DNA of 6,710 nt from an uncultured Coriobacteriaceae bacterium. GTDB lineage: Bacteria; Actinomycetota; Coriobacteriia; Coriobacteriales; Eggerthellaceae. The first letter of the stretch is position 1, and the number at the start of each line of letters is the position of its first letter. Under the pieces are notes generated by a model. The model had not been told where the DNA came from, ran no database searches, and saw only the letters and a list, made by a program, of their open reading frames with translations. Shown here one piece after another: positions 1 to 6,191 of the stretch. The position numbers and the translations under genes were made by a program. The stretch is from positions 1 to 6,710 of the forward strand of contig CADBQL010000312.1 in assembly GCA_902796815.1 (NCBI GenBank). The letters run 5' to 3'.

Positions 1-2064
1 ATGGGGCAGGTCGTTTCGAACAACAAGTACCTCATCAACGATGTCGATAACATGCTCATCATCTGGGGTTCCAATCCCATCGGTTTCACCCGCCCGGGCG
101 AAACCACCCACATGATGCTCGACGCCAAGGATCGCGGTGCAAAAATCGTGCACGTGTCGAACCTCTACGACGTGACGAGCGCCAAGGCCGACACGTGGAT
201 TCCCGTTAACTCCGGCACCGACGGCGCTTTGGCCATGGCTATGGCCCACGTGCTCATCGAGGAGAACCTCTACGACGAGCAGTTCCTCATCGAGCGCACG
301 GCCGGTGCGTATCTCGTGCGCGACGACAACGGACAGTACCTGCGCGAAAGCGATATAGCGGAAGACGGAGATCCGACCAAGTTCGTGTTCATGGGCGAGG
401 ACGGCGAGCCGCATACCGCTACGCGTTTCGTCGGCAAAGCGGTTATCGGCGCGCTCGGCACCTCGCAGAGCCGCGACCTGCTCGACCGCAAGCAGGGTGA
501 GGAGGGCCAGCCGATGGACGTCTACGGCGGCTTCGCGCCCGTGCTCGACGCCGTGGCCGAGGTGGCTGGCATCTCCTGCAAGACGGCGTTCGTCAAGCTG
601 CGCGAACACCTGGCCGAGTGGACGCCCGAGGCACAGGAGCCCATCACCGGCGTGCCGGCCGAGACATGCGCCCAGTTCGCTCGCGACTTCCGTGCGGCGA
701 GTCCCGCGTCGATTTTCATAAACTGCGGTTTCCGCTACAAGAACGGCGGCCAGTCGTCCCGCGCAGTGTACTTGCTGGCCTATCTCACGGGAAATGTGGG
801 AAAGAAGGGCGGAACGCTGCTGCCCGGCCCGCTGGATTACTACCCGACGACGCAGCTCAACGTCATGCCGCTGTGGTTCCCGGATTTCAACGACATGCAT
901 CGCGGCGACTATGCTGCCATGACCGATATCCTGGCAAGTTTCGAAAATCCCGCCGAAGCACCGCAGCAGTACAAGGCGTTTATCAACCCGTTTGCCAACC
1001 CGCTCACGAACTGGCCCAACAAACACCTGTGGCGCGAGCGTTTCCTGCCCAACATCGAGCTGTTCGTCGCCTTTGACATCTACATGTCCGATACGGCCGC
1101 CTATGCTGACTACATCCTGCCTGAGGCGACCATCTTCGAGCGCTACGAGTGGATGAACGGGCCCAACGAGTGCTTCACGCTCTGCGAGCCAGCAATTCCG
1201 CCGCAGGGCGAGTCCAAGGATTGCGCACAGATCTGGCGCGAGATCGCCATGCGCATGGGGCGTGGCGACGATTGGGCACTCGAGGATACCCGCGAATGGT
1301 GCATCTTCGAGAGCACGCTGCCGCAATCCGACGGCAAACCGCAGATGGCCTATATCACCGAGGAAGAGGATCCCGAGCACGCAGGCGAGCTTGCGCCCAT
1401 CACGTTCGATCGCCTCGAAAAGGTCAAGTCGCTTTCGGCTGTGACCGATGGCACCCCGTTCGACAATTTCACAAATCCGTCGTTCCCCAACAAGTCGGGA
1501 AAGATCGAATTCTATAACGAAGGCTTAGCTCCGTTCGGCTGCGCTATGGTCAACTACGTGCCCACGATCGTGCATGACGAAGAGCAGCGCAAGGACTATC
1601 CGCTGCAGTTCTATCCGGGCCGTCATAAGTACTTCATGCAGAGCCAGTTCGTGAACATTCCCGAGCTGTATACGCTCGCATCGTCCACCCAGACGGGCGT
1701 GGCGCTCAACCCCGTTACCGCCAAGGAGCGTGGCTTGCACGAAGGCGACGAGGTTGAGGTCTATAACCAGCGCGGCTGCATTCGCACGACGCTTCACCTG
1801 CGCGAAGACATCGCGCCCGGTATGGCGCACATGTGGTACAGCTTTAAGGAGCGCGAATACGAGGGGACCGACTGTCCGCAGGTGCTCGCTACTCCGCTCA
1901 ATACCATGGAGGGCATGGATACCCTGACCGCCATCGTCACGTACGGCTCTCACATGCGCGACGTGGCCGACAACATCCCGCGCGCCGTGTGCAATGTTGT
2001 GGAAAAGAACAAGGCCGAGGTGTTCTGGGATTCCCTGTGCGACGTGAGGAAGGTGGAAGCATAA
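1..2064 (+). CDS. Molybdopterin-dependent oxidoreductase catalytic subunit (DMSO reductase superfamily), 5'-partial
   Basis: This is the C-terminal 687 residues of a large molybdopterin-guanine-dinucleotide enzyme. The first in-window codon is ATG, but the N-terminal Fe-S region and the molybdenum-ligand region of the family are absent, so the true start lies upstream (inferred full length about 850-900 residues). Visible parts are the cofactor-binding stretch MLIIWGSNPIGFTRPGE (residues 18-34), KADTWIPVNSGTDGALAMAMAHVL (from about 62), CGFRYKNGGQSSRAVYLLAYLTGNVG (from about 242), YADYILPEATIFERYEW (368-384), and the C-terminal dinucleotide-binding barrel from YPLQFYPGRHKYF (533) to about 670. 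It overlaps the following Fe-S gene by one base (TAATG), so the two are probably subunits of one complex. The substrate cannot be read from sequence. Pyrogallol transhydroxylase and catechol dehydroxylase relatives are plausible by inference; other family members are possible. Confidence 0.93.
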   Translation: MGQVVSNNKYLINDVDNMLIIWGSNPIGFTRPGETTHMMLDAKDRGAKIVHVSNLYDVTSAKADTWIPVNSGTDGALAMAMAHVLIEENLYDEQFLIERTAGAYLVRDDNGQYLRESDIAEDGDPTKFVFMGEDGEPHTATRFVGKAVIGALGTSQSRDLLDRKQGEEGQPMDVYGGFAPVLDAVAEVAGISCKTAFVKLREHLAEWTPEAQEPITGVPAETCAQFARDFRAASPASIFINCGFRYKNGGQSSRAVYLLAYLTGNVGKKGGTLLPGPLDYYPTTQLNVMPLWFPDFNDMHRGDYAAMTDILASFENPAEAPQQYKAFINPFANPLTNWPNKHLWRERFLPNIELFVAFDIYMSDTAAYADYILPEATIFERYEWMNGPNECFTLCEPAIPPQGESKDCAQIWREIAMRMGRGDDWALEDTREWCIFESTLPQSDGKPQMAYITEEEDPEHAGELAPITFDRLEKVKSLSAVTDGTPFDNFTNPSFPNKSGKIEFYNEGLAPFGCAMVNYVPTIVHDEEQRKDYPLQFYPGRHKYFMQSQFVNIPELYTLASSTQTGVALNPVTAKERGLHEGDEVEVYNQRGCIRTTLHLREDIAPGMAHMWYSFKEREYEGTDCPQVLATPLNTMEGMDTLTAIVTYGSHMRDVADNIPRAVCNVVEKNKAEVFWDSLCDVRKVEA

Positions 2065-2477
2065 TGGCAAACGCGACATTGGTGAACATCAACCGCTGCG
2101 TCGGTTGCTGGACCTGCAGCATGGCCTGCAAGAAGGCCTATAAGCTCGACGTGGACGACTATCGCATGTACGTGCGCACTATCGGCGGTGGCCAGATCGA
2201 CACTCCGGGCGGCACGTGGCCGAACCTCTATATGAAATGGATGCCGGTCTACCACACCGACTGCCTCGCTTGCTCGGGCGCCGAGCGCACGAACAACCAG
2301 CCGTTTTGCGTGTACAACTGCACGACCGAGGCACTCACGTACGGCGACCTCGACGACCCGGAAAGCGCGATTTCCAAAAAGATGGAAGAGCTGCGTCAGG
2401 CCGACTACCGCATCTACCAGCTGCACGCTTGGGAAAAGACCCGCGCGGGCGTATGGTATGCCGAGAAGGGCATCTAG
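2064..2477 (+). CDS. Small ferredoxin-like 4Fe-4S dicluster electron-transfer subunit
   Basis: A 137-residue protein that very likely carries electrons to or from the preceding molybdoenzyme. It has eight cysteines in two groups: C12-x2-C15-x2-C18-x3-C22, and C67-x2-C70-x11-C82-x3-C86. This matches the PsrB/DmsB/HycB ferredoxin family and is enough for two [4Fe-4S] clusters. Family members with four clusters are usually nearer 200 residues, so this is a reduced form. There is no signal peptide or membrane segment, which argues for a cytosolic protein. ATG 2064 is chosen because it overlaps the upstream stop codon and has AGGAAGGTGG just before it. An in-frame extension back to 1989 would run inside the upstream gene and adds no recognisable sequence. 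No NrfD-type membrane anchor follows; the next feature is a repeat directly after the stop codon. Confidence 0.93.
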   Translation: MANATLVNINRCVGCWTCSMACKKAYKLDVDDYRMYVRTIGGGQIDTPGGTWPNLYMKWMPVYHTDCLACSGAERTNNQPFCVYNCTTEALTYGDLDDPESAISKKMEELRQADYRIYQLHAWEKTRAGVWYAEKGI

Positions 2478-2478
2478 A

Positions 2479-2503
2479 TGACATAAAGTCGGGTTTTTTG
2501 TCA
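2479..2503 (+). repeat. Dispersed hairpin repeat, copy 1
   Basis: First of four copies of an identical 25-bp core. The core is an imperfect palindrome: outer arms TGACA/TGTCA, one T-T mismatch, then AAAG against TTTT with a terminal G-T wobble, around the loop TCGGG. It is followed by a 23-bp tail (TTAAGCGAAACGG and onward to about 2526) that is shared with copy 3 except for one base. The copy starts one base after the stop codon of the Fe-S gene, so it will be in that transcript's 3' end. It does not behave like a textbook intrinsic terminator, because the T-run is inside the stem rather than after it. Confidence 0.9.
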
Positions 2504-2523
2504 TTAAGCGAAACGGTCAGCGA

Positions 2524-2556
2524 TTGGGGCGCCGGCGCCGTGTTCCGGCGCCCCAA
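2524..2556 (+). terminator. Strong 12-bp GC-rich stem-loop, possible terminator or mRNA 3' end
   Basis: A perfect inverted repeat, TTGGGGCGCCGG (2524-2535) and CCGGCGCCCCAA (2545-2556), with a 9-nt loop. It lies 47 bases after the Fe-S gene stop, in the space between convergent genes. It is probably the transcript end or a 3' stabilising structure for the molybdoenzyme operon. No T-tract follows immediately; the nearest T6 is in repeat copy 2, about 18 bases on. The stem is symmetric and could act on either strand. The hairpin is certain as sequence; its role as terminator is inferred. Confidence 0.5.
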
Positions 2557-2559
2557 ACA

Positions 2560-2584
2560 TGACATAAAGTCGGGTTTTTTGTCA
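2560..2584 (+). repeat. Dispersed hairpin repeat, copy 2
   Basis: The core is identical to copy 1 over all 25 bases and lies 81 bp downstream in the same orientation, on the other side of the 12-bp stem-loop. Its tail (2585 to about 2607) is diverged. Compared with copy 3 it shows three G-to-A changes, then further differences at its end. It marks the 3' boundary of the minus-strand three-gene cassette. Confidence 0.9.
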
Positions 2585-2603
2585 TTAAGCAAAACGATCA
2601 ACA

Positions 2604-2630
2604 ATCTAAGCGCCGCCGCCGCGATTAGAT
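2604..2630 (-). terminator. Hairpin after the Sel1-repeat gene, weak terminator candidate
   Basis: Arms ATCTAA (2604-2609) and TTAGAT (2625-2630) extend inward, after one G/A mismatch, by CGC/GCG, giving a nine-pair stem with a seven-base loop. Read on the minus strand it begins 12 bases after the stop codon of the Sel1-repeat gene (2642-2644). It is followed by a T-containing stretch with TTTT (complement of 2591-2594) about nine bases later. The position suits termination of the minus-strand operon, but the T-tract is short and displaced. Confidence 0.35.
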
Positions 2631-2641
2631 ACGCCCTGCCG

Positions 2642-3556
2642 CTAAGGTCGAGTCCACTCCCGAATCGACAACTCCTGCTTCATGCGCGCAAAGCCGCATT
2701 CGGCTCGGGCCAGCTCGGCATCGAACCGCACGGGAAAGCGCTCCACAGCCGCGAGCAAAAGCCGTGCAGCTTCCTCGTAATGCCCCAAGGCGAGCTCAAA
2801 ATCGACCTCGCAGCCTTCACCCTCCTCGTAAGCGCGGGCGAGGCGTACGTGCGTGCAACCCGAAACGGCATCAGCCACCCCCTGCATGGTGCGCGTGCGC
2901 TCGAGCGAAAGCAAATACATGTCCAAGGCGGCACCGAAATCAGCCTCGCATCCCACGCCGTTGCGCAGCACGTCACCGTACAGGTAGCTCGCCTCGACAT
3001 CCCCAGCTTCAGCGCCGATGCGTAAATGGTCGTGCGCCCGCCTTTGAATTTCCGCCTTATCGAGCACATCGGGTGCGTACAGGTCACGCTTCGAGGGGTC
3101 AAAGTAATGCCCTTCGCAGCGGTCGTGGTAGTAGATTTTGCCCAGCCCCACGTGCGCGCGCTGGCAGCCGCGCGCTATAGCATGCAAGTAGAACAGCTCG
3201 GCGATGCGGAAACAATCGATTCGCTTCCCCAAATGCAAAGAATCGCAGCGCGTATAGTAACCCTCATAGTAATAGCCGTCTGCTATGTAGCGCGCCGATT
3301 CGCCCAAAGGTTCAGGGGCTTCCTCGGGGAATTGCATCACACGGAAGCGCCCGCCGAGCGGCGCGGTATAGAGGGCATCGGTTTCCTCAAGCTGCTTCGA
3401 CTCGATCGTTGCCTCGGTAACTACGATGCTCGGCAATTTAGCGCCGGTGTAGAACCAGTTGCGGTCCGCGGTGTATATGGAAAAGCTGCGCCGACCATTC
3501 AAATCGGGCGAATAGCTGTTGCCAAGATGCTCGCTGTCAACCTTTCTAGTCCTCAA
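2642..3556 (-). CDS. Sel1-like (tetratricopeptide-type) repeat protein
   Basis: A protein of about 304 residues. Sel1-like helical repeats are visible as alternating A-x-G/A-Y-G patterns: RYIADGYYYEGYY (about 89-101), AELFYLHAIARGCQRAHVGLGKIYY (about 119-143), IGAEAGDVEASYLYGDVLRNGVGCEADFGAALDMYLLSLE (about 180-219, the clearest), and VRLARAYEEGEGCEVDFELALGHYEEAARLL (about 237-267). Such repeats form protein-protein interaction scaffolds. No signal peptide or catalytic motif is seen, so it is presumably cytosolic. Start choice: there is no suitable ATG near the 5' end. TTG 3556 has GAGGTG six bases upstream, while the TTG at 3568 (four codons longer) has no Shine-Dalgarno sequence. Either start overlaps the HIRAN gene, so translation is probably coupled. 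It is last in the minus-strand trio. The N-terminal 80 residues match nothing I recognise. Confidence 0.82.
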   Translation of the reverse strand: MRTRKVDSEHLGNSYSPDLNGRRSFSIYTADRNWFYTGAKLPSIVVTEATIESKQLEETDALYTAPLGGRFRVMQFPEEAPEPLGESARYIADGYYYEGYYTRCDSLHLGKRIDCFRIAELFYLHAIARGCQRAHVGLGKIYYHDRCEGHYFDPSKRDLYAPDVLDKAEIQRRAHDHLRIGAEAGDVEASYLYGDVLRNGVGCEADFGAALDMYLLSLERTRTMQGVADAVSGCTHVRLARAYEEGEGCEVDFELALGHYEEAARLLLAAVERFPVRFDAELARAECGFARMKQELSIREWTRP

Positions 3557-3989
3557 GGTGCACCTCAAAGTAGATTTTGTTCCACGAGTTGACGCGCTCG
3601 ACTTCGATGAACACGCCGTAGAGTTTTTTGCCCGCGTCCATCAGCTGCGCCACTATCTCGTTAATGTCAGCGGGCACGTAGCCTATCAGCTGCCCATCGG
3701 GAGCTAGCACATGTATCGACCATCTGTCATCGCGATTGTCTGCATCGCGTCTGAATCTTAAGCGATCGCCTGGTTGCAGGACATCGCAGATGTCATCGAT
3801 GTTGCGCCTGTTCGTCGTTCCAGCGAGGCGAGCCCTCGTCACGATTTTTATGGGCTGCGAAAAAGGCGCCCCTATTCCCAGCTGGCCCGATTGCAAGGCC
3901 GCCAAGGCGACTGAGGCCTCGCTGGCACCCGCAACTCGCGCGAGGGCGTCGCGCACGTCTTCCGCCGCGTGATTTTGGGGCTTATCCAT
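3546..3989 (-). CDS. Small stand-alone HIRAN-domain protein
   Basis: A 147-residue protein whose last two-thirds (about 47-145) reads as a HIRAN domain. It has ARLAGTT (53-59), then LQPGDRLRFRRDADNRDDRWSIHVL (71-95; the family has a pattern like 'GDxLxLxREPxNxxDxxAIxV'), then LIGYVPADINEIVAQLMDAG (101-120; family 'lGYlPxxiaxxLaxllD.G'). In Rad5/HLTF-type helicases HIRAN binds DNA ends; bacterial copies occur alone or fused to nucleases and helicases. No such partner domain is present here. The N-terminal 45 residues are alanine-rich and unassigned. ATG 3989 overlaps the stop of the upstream J-domain-like gene by eight bases and is preceded by a GGAG-type site inside that gene. Its own 3' end overlaps the Sel1-repeat gene. 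DNA or damage-related binding is an inference from the domain only. Confidence 0.85.
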   Translation of the reverse strand: MDKPQNHAAEDVRDALARVAGASEASVALAALQSGQLGIGAPFSQPIKIVTRARLAGTTNRRNIDDICDVLQPGDRLRFRRDADNRDDRWSIHVLAPDGQLIGYVPADINEIVAQLMDAGKKLYGVFIEVERVNSWNKIYFEVHLED

Positions 3990-4830
3990 GTTGCTCCGTC
4001 CGCTGCTCGTAACGTTCGCGGTACTCGGCCTCGGCCTTCTCGCACGCTTCGATTTCCTCTTTCATCTTGCCGATGTGACCTGTGAGCCACTCTTCGTCGC
4101 GCAGCAGCGCCAAAAGGCAGTAGGGCCGATCGGCCATCAAGTCCTTCTTGCGTTTCTCGAGCACGTTTACTTGCGCTAAAGCCAGGGCTAGCTCGATTTC
4201 CGCCTCGTCGAGTGTTTGGGGCACCTTGAGCTTTGGCTCCTTGCCGCGCGTGGACACTTCGAGCGATTCGAGCATTTCCAGGTCTGCCTGCTTATATGCA
4301 GACTGGGCTAGGAAAAACATCATGCGCGCTTCTTCATCCAGTTGAGCGTTGATATCGGGATGAAGGCGTTTCGCCAGGGTTCTGAAAACATCTTTGAGCG
4401 CCTGCGATTTCGCCTGGTCAATCTTTATGGTGTTCGCGCGTATGTTGAGTGCCTGAATGTAGCCGCTCACGGCTGAGGCGAGCTTATCTTGCCATTCGGC
4501 AAACTCCGTGTCGAGCTGGCTCTCGATTTCCTCGTCGTCGATTACTGTCTCATGATTTATGTACGTTTGTGCCAGCGCGCATTTGCGCTTCGCTCTTCGC
4601 ATGGCGATTTGCGCTTCGAGCAGGCGGTTTTCCCACGAGCCGACCGTCACTTGCCATTCGGCCTCAATCGAGGGGTTTTGATGCAAAGTGATGCTTTCGA
4701 TGTCGGTGATGATCGAGGCGATGACGTTGCGGGCACCGTTCAGCCTATCGGTAAGCTCGATCAGGCGGCGAGCGTCATCGTTCATCGCAGAATCGAAAGC
4801 TGGTGCTGAAAGGTTGTTGCGATCATCCAT
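3982..4830 (-). CDS. Coiled-coil protein with a J-domain-like HPD motif
   Basis: A protein of about 282 residues. In the middle is a DnaJ-like segment, LKDVFRTLAKRLHPD, with the invariant HPD at about 157-159, followed by a helix (EEARMMFFLAQSAYKQADLEMLESL) matching J-domain helix III. Helix I of a normal J-domain (the YxxLGv part) is not recognisable, so the domain is divergent or partial. Long charged, heptad-like helices lie on both sides (about 20-130 and 205-280), suggesting coiled coils. A DnaK partner is implied by HPD but not shown. ATG 4830 is preferred: a TATAAT box at 4872-4877 predicts transcription from about 4865, which excludes ATG 4869, and purine-rich CAGGCAGGA precedes 4830. 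ATG 4854 remains possible. It is first in the trio; its end overlaps the HIRAN gene. Confidence 0.8.
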   Translation of the reverse strand: MDDRNNLSAPAFDSAMNDDARRLIELTDRLNGARNVIASIITDIESITLHQNPSIEAEWQVTVGSWENRLLEAQIAMRRAKRKCALAQTYINHETVIDDEEIESQLDTEFAEWQDKLASAVSGYIQALNIRANTIKIDQAKSQALKDVFRTLAKRLHPDINAQLDEEARMMFFLAQSAYKQADLEMLESLEVSTRGKEPKLKVPQTLDEAEIELALALAQVNVLEKRKKDLMADRPYCLLALLRDEEWLTGHIGKMKEEIEACEKAEAEYRERYEQRTEQHG

Positions 4831-4871
4831 CGGTCCTGCCTGTCCATGGCTCATGATTGAACGTGCCATCC

Positions 4872-4877
4872 ATTATA
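4872..4877 (-). promoter_or_regulatory. Candidate -10 box (TATAAT) of the minus-strand trio
   Basis: The complement of ATTATA at 4872-4877 is a perfect TATAAT directly abutting repeat copy 3. The best -35 resemblance is ATGACA (complement of 4898-4903), made by the repeat's own end, but the spacer would be 20 bp, longer than ideal. Transcription would start near 4865 and leave a leader of about 35 bases before ATG 4830. If real, the repeat copy supplies part of this promoter. Confidence 0.45.
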
Positions 4878-4902
4878 TGACATAAAGTCGGGTTTTTTGT
4901 CA
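4878..4902 (+). repeat. Dispersed hairpin repeat, copy 3
   Basis: The 25-bp core is identical to the other copies. The 23-bp tail (4903-4925) differs from the copy 1 tail by a single base. It lies just upstream of the J-domain-like gene and overlaps its predicted promoter region. With copy 2 it brackets the three-gene minus-strand cassette, in direct orientation at a core-to-core distance of 2318 bp. Confidence 0.9.
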
Positions 4903-5045
4903 TTAAGCGAAACGGTCAACGATTGAAAACTCCGCCATCAGACGCCTGCATGCTGCTAGCGCCCGTGTTTGCAGTACAGGCTAACGACCGCTTCGGCGCC
5001 TTCTCTCGCAATGTTCAAAAATCCCCTTTCCGTTAGAAGGCGTGC

Positions 5046-5067
5046 TGCAAAAACGCACTGATTTGCA
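5046..5067. promoter_or_regulatory. Candidate LysR operator (interrupted palindrome)
   Basis: TGCAAA (5046-5051) and TTTGCA (5062-5067) form an interrupted dyad with a 10-base gap. It lies roughly 45-70 bases upstream of the candidate -10 box of the LysR gene, the usual zone for a LysR recognition site used in autoregulation. The assignment rests on position and symmetry only. Confidence 0.3.
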
Positions 5068-5112
5068 ACATGTTTTCGCCCGAGGATGCCCTTTGCCGCA
5101 TTTCGCGCATGG

Positions 5113-5118
5113 TACAAT
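5113..5118 (+). promoter_or_regulatory. Candidate -10 box of the LysR gene
   Basis: TACAAT matches the -10 consensus at five of six bases. No good -35 hexamer lies at the usual distance (TTTGCC at 5092-5097 gives a 15-bp spacer), as is common for activator-dependent promoters. A start near 5125 would give a leader of about 40 bases. A small dyad, CGCA-T-TGCG (5122-5130), sits at the predicted start site. Confidence 0.35.
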
Positions 5119-5166
5119 TTGCGCATTGCGTCAAATCACAGCTGGATAACAGGAAATGGGGGGTCC

Positions 5167-6123
5167 ATGCAGCTGGATTCGTTTCGCTATTTCGCCGAGC
5201 TCGCGCGTGCTGGGTCGTTTTATGGAGCGGCGAAGACCCTCTTCATCTCGCAGCAAGGACTCAACAAGGCGATTACGTCGCTTGAAGCTGAACTGGGCGT
5301 CAAGCTGATTGAGCGCGAGGCCCGCGGTGTGCGTCTGACCGCTTCGGGCGAAGTGCTGCTCGATCACGTGGAAGGTCTTTTGCACGGTTACAGCGATATG
5401 CTCAAGGATCTCTATGCGACGCATGTGACGACGACTACAAATGATGCGCGCATTGCCATCCACATGACGTATTATCCAGCCAGGATTTCCGAGCCGTTCG
5501 TCAGGCAGATGAAGGAATCCAGTTCCATCAACATTATCGAAGAGCCGTTCCAAAACGTGGTCGACGGCGCGCGTGCTTCCGATGGCAGCGCGCTTTACCT
5601 GTGCGATCTCTACGGCGCGCACGAACGGGTTACCGAGTTCAGCGACCTCGTGTTCGAGCCGATGATCGTGTCGCGCGCTGGCGTCATCTGGCGCGATGGG
5701 TCTCCAATCGCCCCGCGCGGGGCGATACACCGCGAGCAGCTCGCCGATGTGCCGCTCTCGATCGACGCACACCGCGAGATGCGCCGGCTTGCGGAATACA
5801 TTATGCAGGACTATCCGCTCAACAACATCCGGCAGGGCATCGCCAACCCCAAGGGCCGTATCGAGTACGCTGCCGAAACGGAGGACAGCGTCCTGCTCTA
5901 TGACTCGTTCGGTTTCGAGCTTTCTCAGGCCAATCCCGAGCTGGCTTGCGATTCGCTGCATTTCACGCCGTTTTCGACACCGCGCTCGATTACGCAGGTC
6001 GGGTTCTTCTACCCGAAGGATGCTCGCCCTAATGTTCGCGCCCGCCACATAATCGAGGTTCTGCGTGCGCATATTCGAGAGCGTTACGCCGACTACCTGA
6101 ATCGTTATCCGATCACGCGATAG
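5167..6123 (+). CDS. LysR-type transcriptional regulator
   Basis: A 318-residue protein of normal LysR-family length. The N-terminal winged helix-turn-helix is clear: MQLDSFRYFAELARAGSF, then YGAAKTLFISQQGLNKAITS and LEAELGVKLIER (together residues 1-50), followed by GVRLTASGEVLLDHVEGLL (about 54-72), the usual linker-helix entry. Residues from about 93 form the effector-binding domain, which looks diverged, so the ligand is unknown. ATG 5167 is chosen because the family starts at this point and AGGAAA and GGGGGG lie just upstream. An in-frame start at 5086 would add 27 residues that match nothing and would lie upstream of the candidate promoter. The gene points toward the second molybdoenzyme gene 246 bp downstream, its most likely target, with autoregulation probable. 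Confidence 0.95.
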   Translation: MQLDSFRYFAELARAGSFYGAAKTLFISQQGLNKAITSLEAELGVKLIEREARGVRLTASGEVLLDHVEGLLHGYSDMLKDLYATHVTTTTNDARIAIHMTYYPARISEPFVRQMKESSSINIIEEPFQNVVDGARASDGSALYLCDLYGAHERVTEFSDLVFEPMIVSRAGVIWRDGSPIAPRGAIHREQLADVPLSIDAHREMRRLAEYIMQDYPLNNIRQGIANPKGRIEYAAETEDSVLLYDSFGFELSQANPELACDSLHFTPFSTPRSITQVGFFYPKDARPNVRARHIIEVLRAHIRERYADYLNRYPITR

Positions 6124-6136
6124 AGATATGGGCACG

Positions 6137-6161
6137 TGACATAAAGTCGGGTTTTTTGTCA
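6137..6161 (+). repeat. Dispersed hairpin repeat, copy 4
   Basis: The 25-bp core is identical to copies 1-3 and starts 14 bases after the LysR stop codon. Unlike the others it lacks the 23-bp tail: sequence after the core (TGTCAGCCC) is unrelated, and the preceding base is G rather than A. The core is therefore the conserved unit and the tail is optional. Confidence 0.9.
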
Positions 6162-6191
6162 TGTCAGCCCACTCGCAGTACAACCAATAGT

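Larger units (their letters stand above)
4926..5166. other. Divergent intergenic region between the trio and the LysR gene
   Basis: No convincing gene is seen here. The noncoding gap from 4831 to 5166 also includes the trio's leader and repeat copy 3. Besides the LysR promoter candidate, it contains an 8-bp inverted repeat, CGCCTTCT (4997-5004) and AGAAGGCG (5035-5042), with a 30-base spacer. It also holds a 6-bp inverted repeat TGCAAA/TTTGCA (5046-5051 and 5062-5067). Either could be a regulator site or RNA structure. Confidence 0.5.

Noticed and set aside
618..1076. Out-of-frame 152-codon frame within the first molybdoenzyme gene
   Set aside because: The composition (rich in Arg, Ala and Pro) is typical of a shifted frame in GC-rich coding DNA.
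1950..2504. Minus-strand frame of 184 codons over the Fe-S gene
   Set aside because: Its apparent start MTKNPTLCH comes entirely from repeat copy 1, and the rest is antisense to a well-supported ferredoxin-like gene. Annotated small proteins beginning this way are likely repeat artefacts.
2216..3592. Plus-strand frames of 269 and 188 codons across the convergent gap and the Sel1 gene
   Set aside because: They are antisense or out of frame to better-supported genes, run through the repeats and stem-loops, and show no domain.
5086..5166. Longer N-terminus for the LysR protein
   Set aside because: The extra 27 residues do not match the family, and the stretch contains the candidate promoter; ATG 5167 starts exactly at the helix-turn-helix domain.
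2479..6161. The four repeats as a CRISPR array
   Set aside because: Spacing is irregular (81, 2318 and 1259 bp) and genes lie between copies. There are no spacers of uniform length and no cas genes.
5131..6183. Long open frame (350 codons) antisense to the LysR gene
   Set aside because: It is the mirror of a clear LysR gene in GC-rich DNA, and its beginning runs through repeat copy 4 (reading MTKNPTLCH). No family resemblance is seen.
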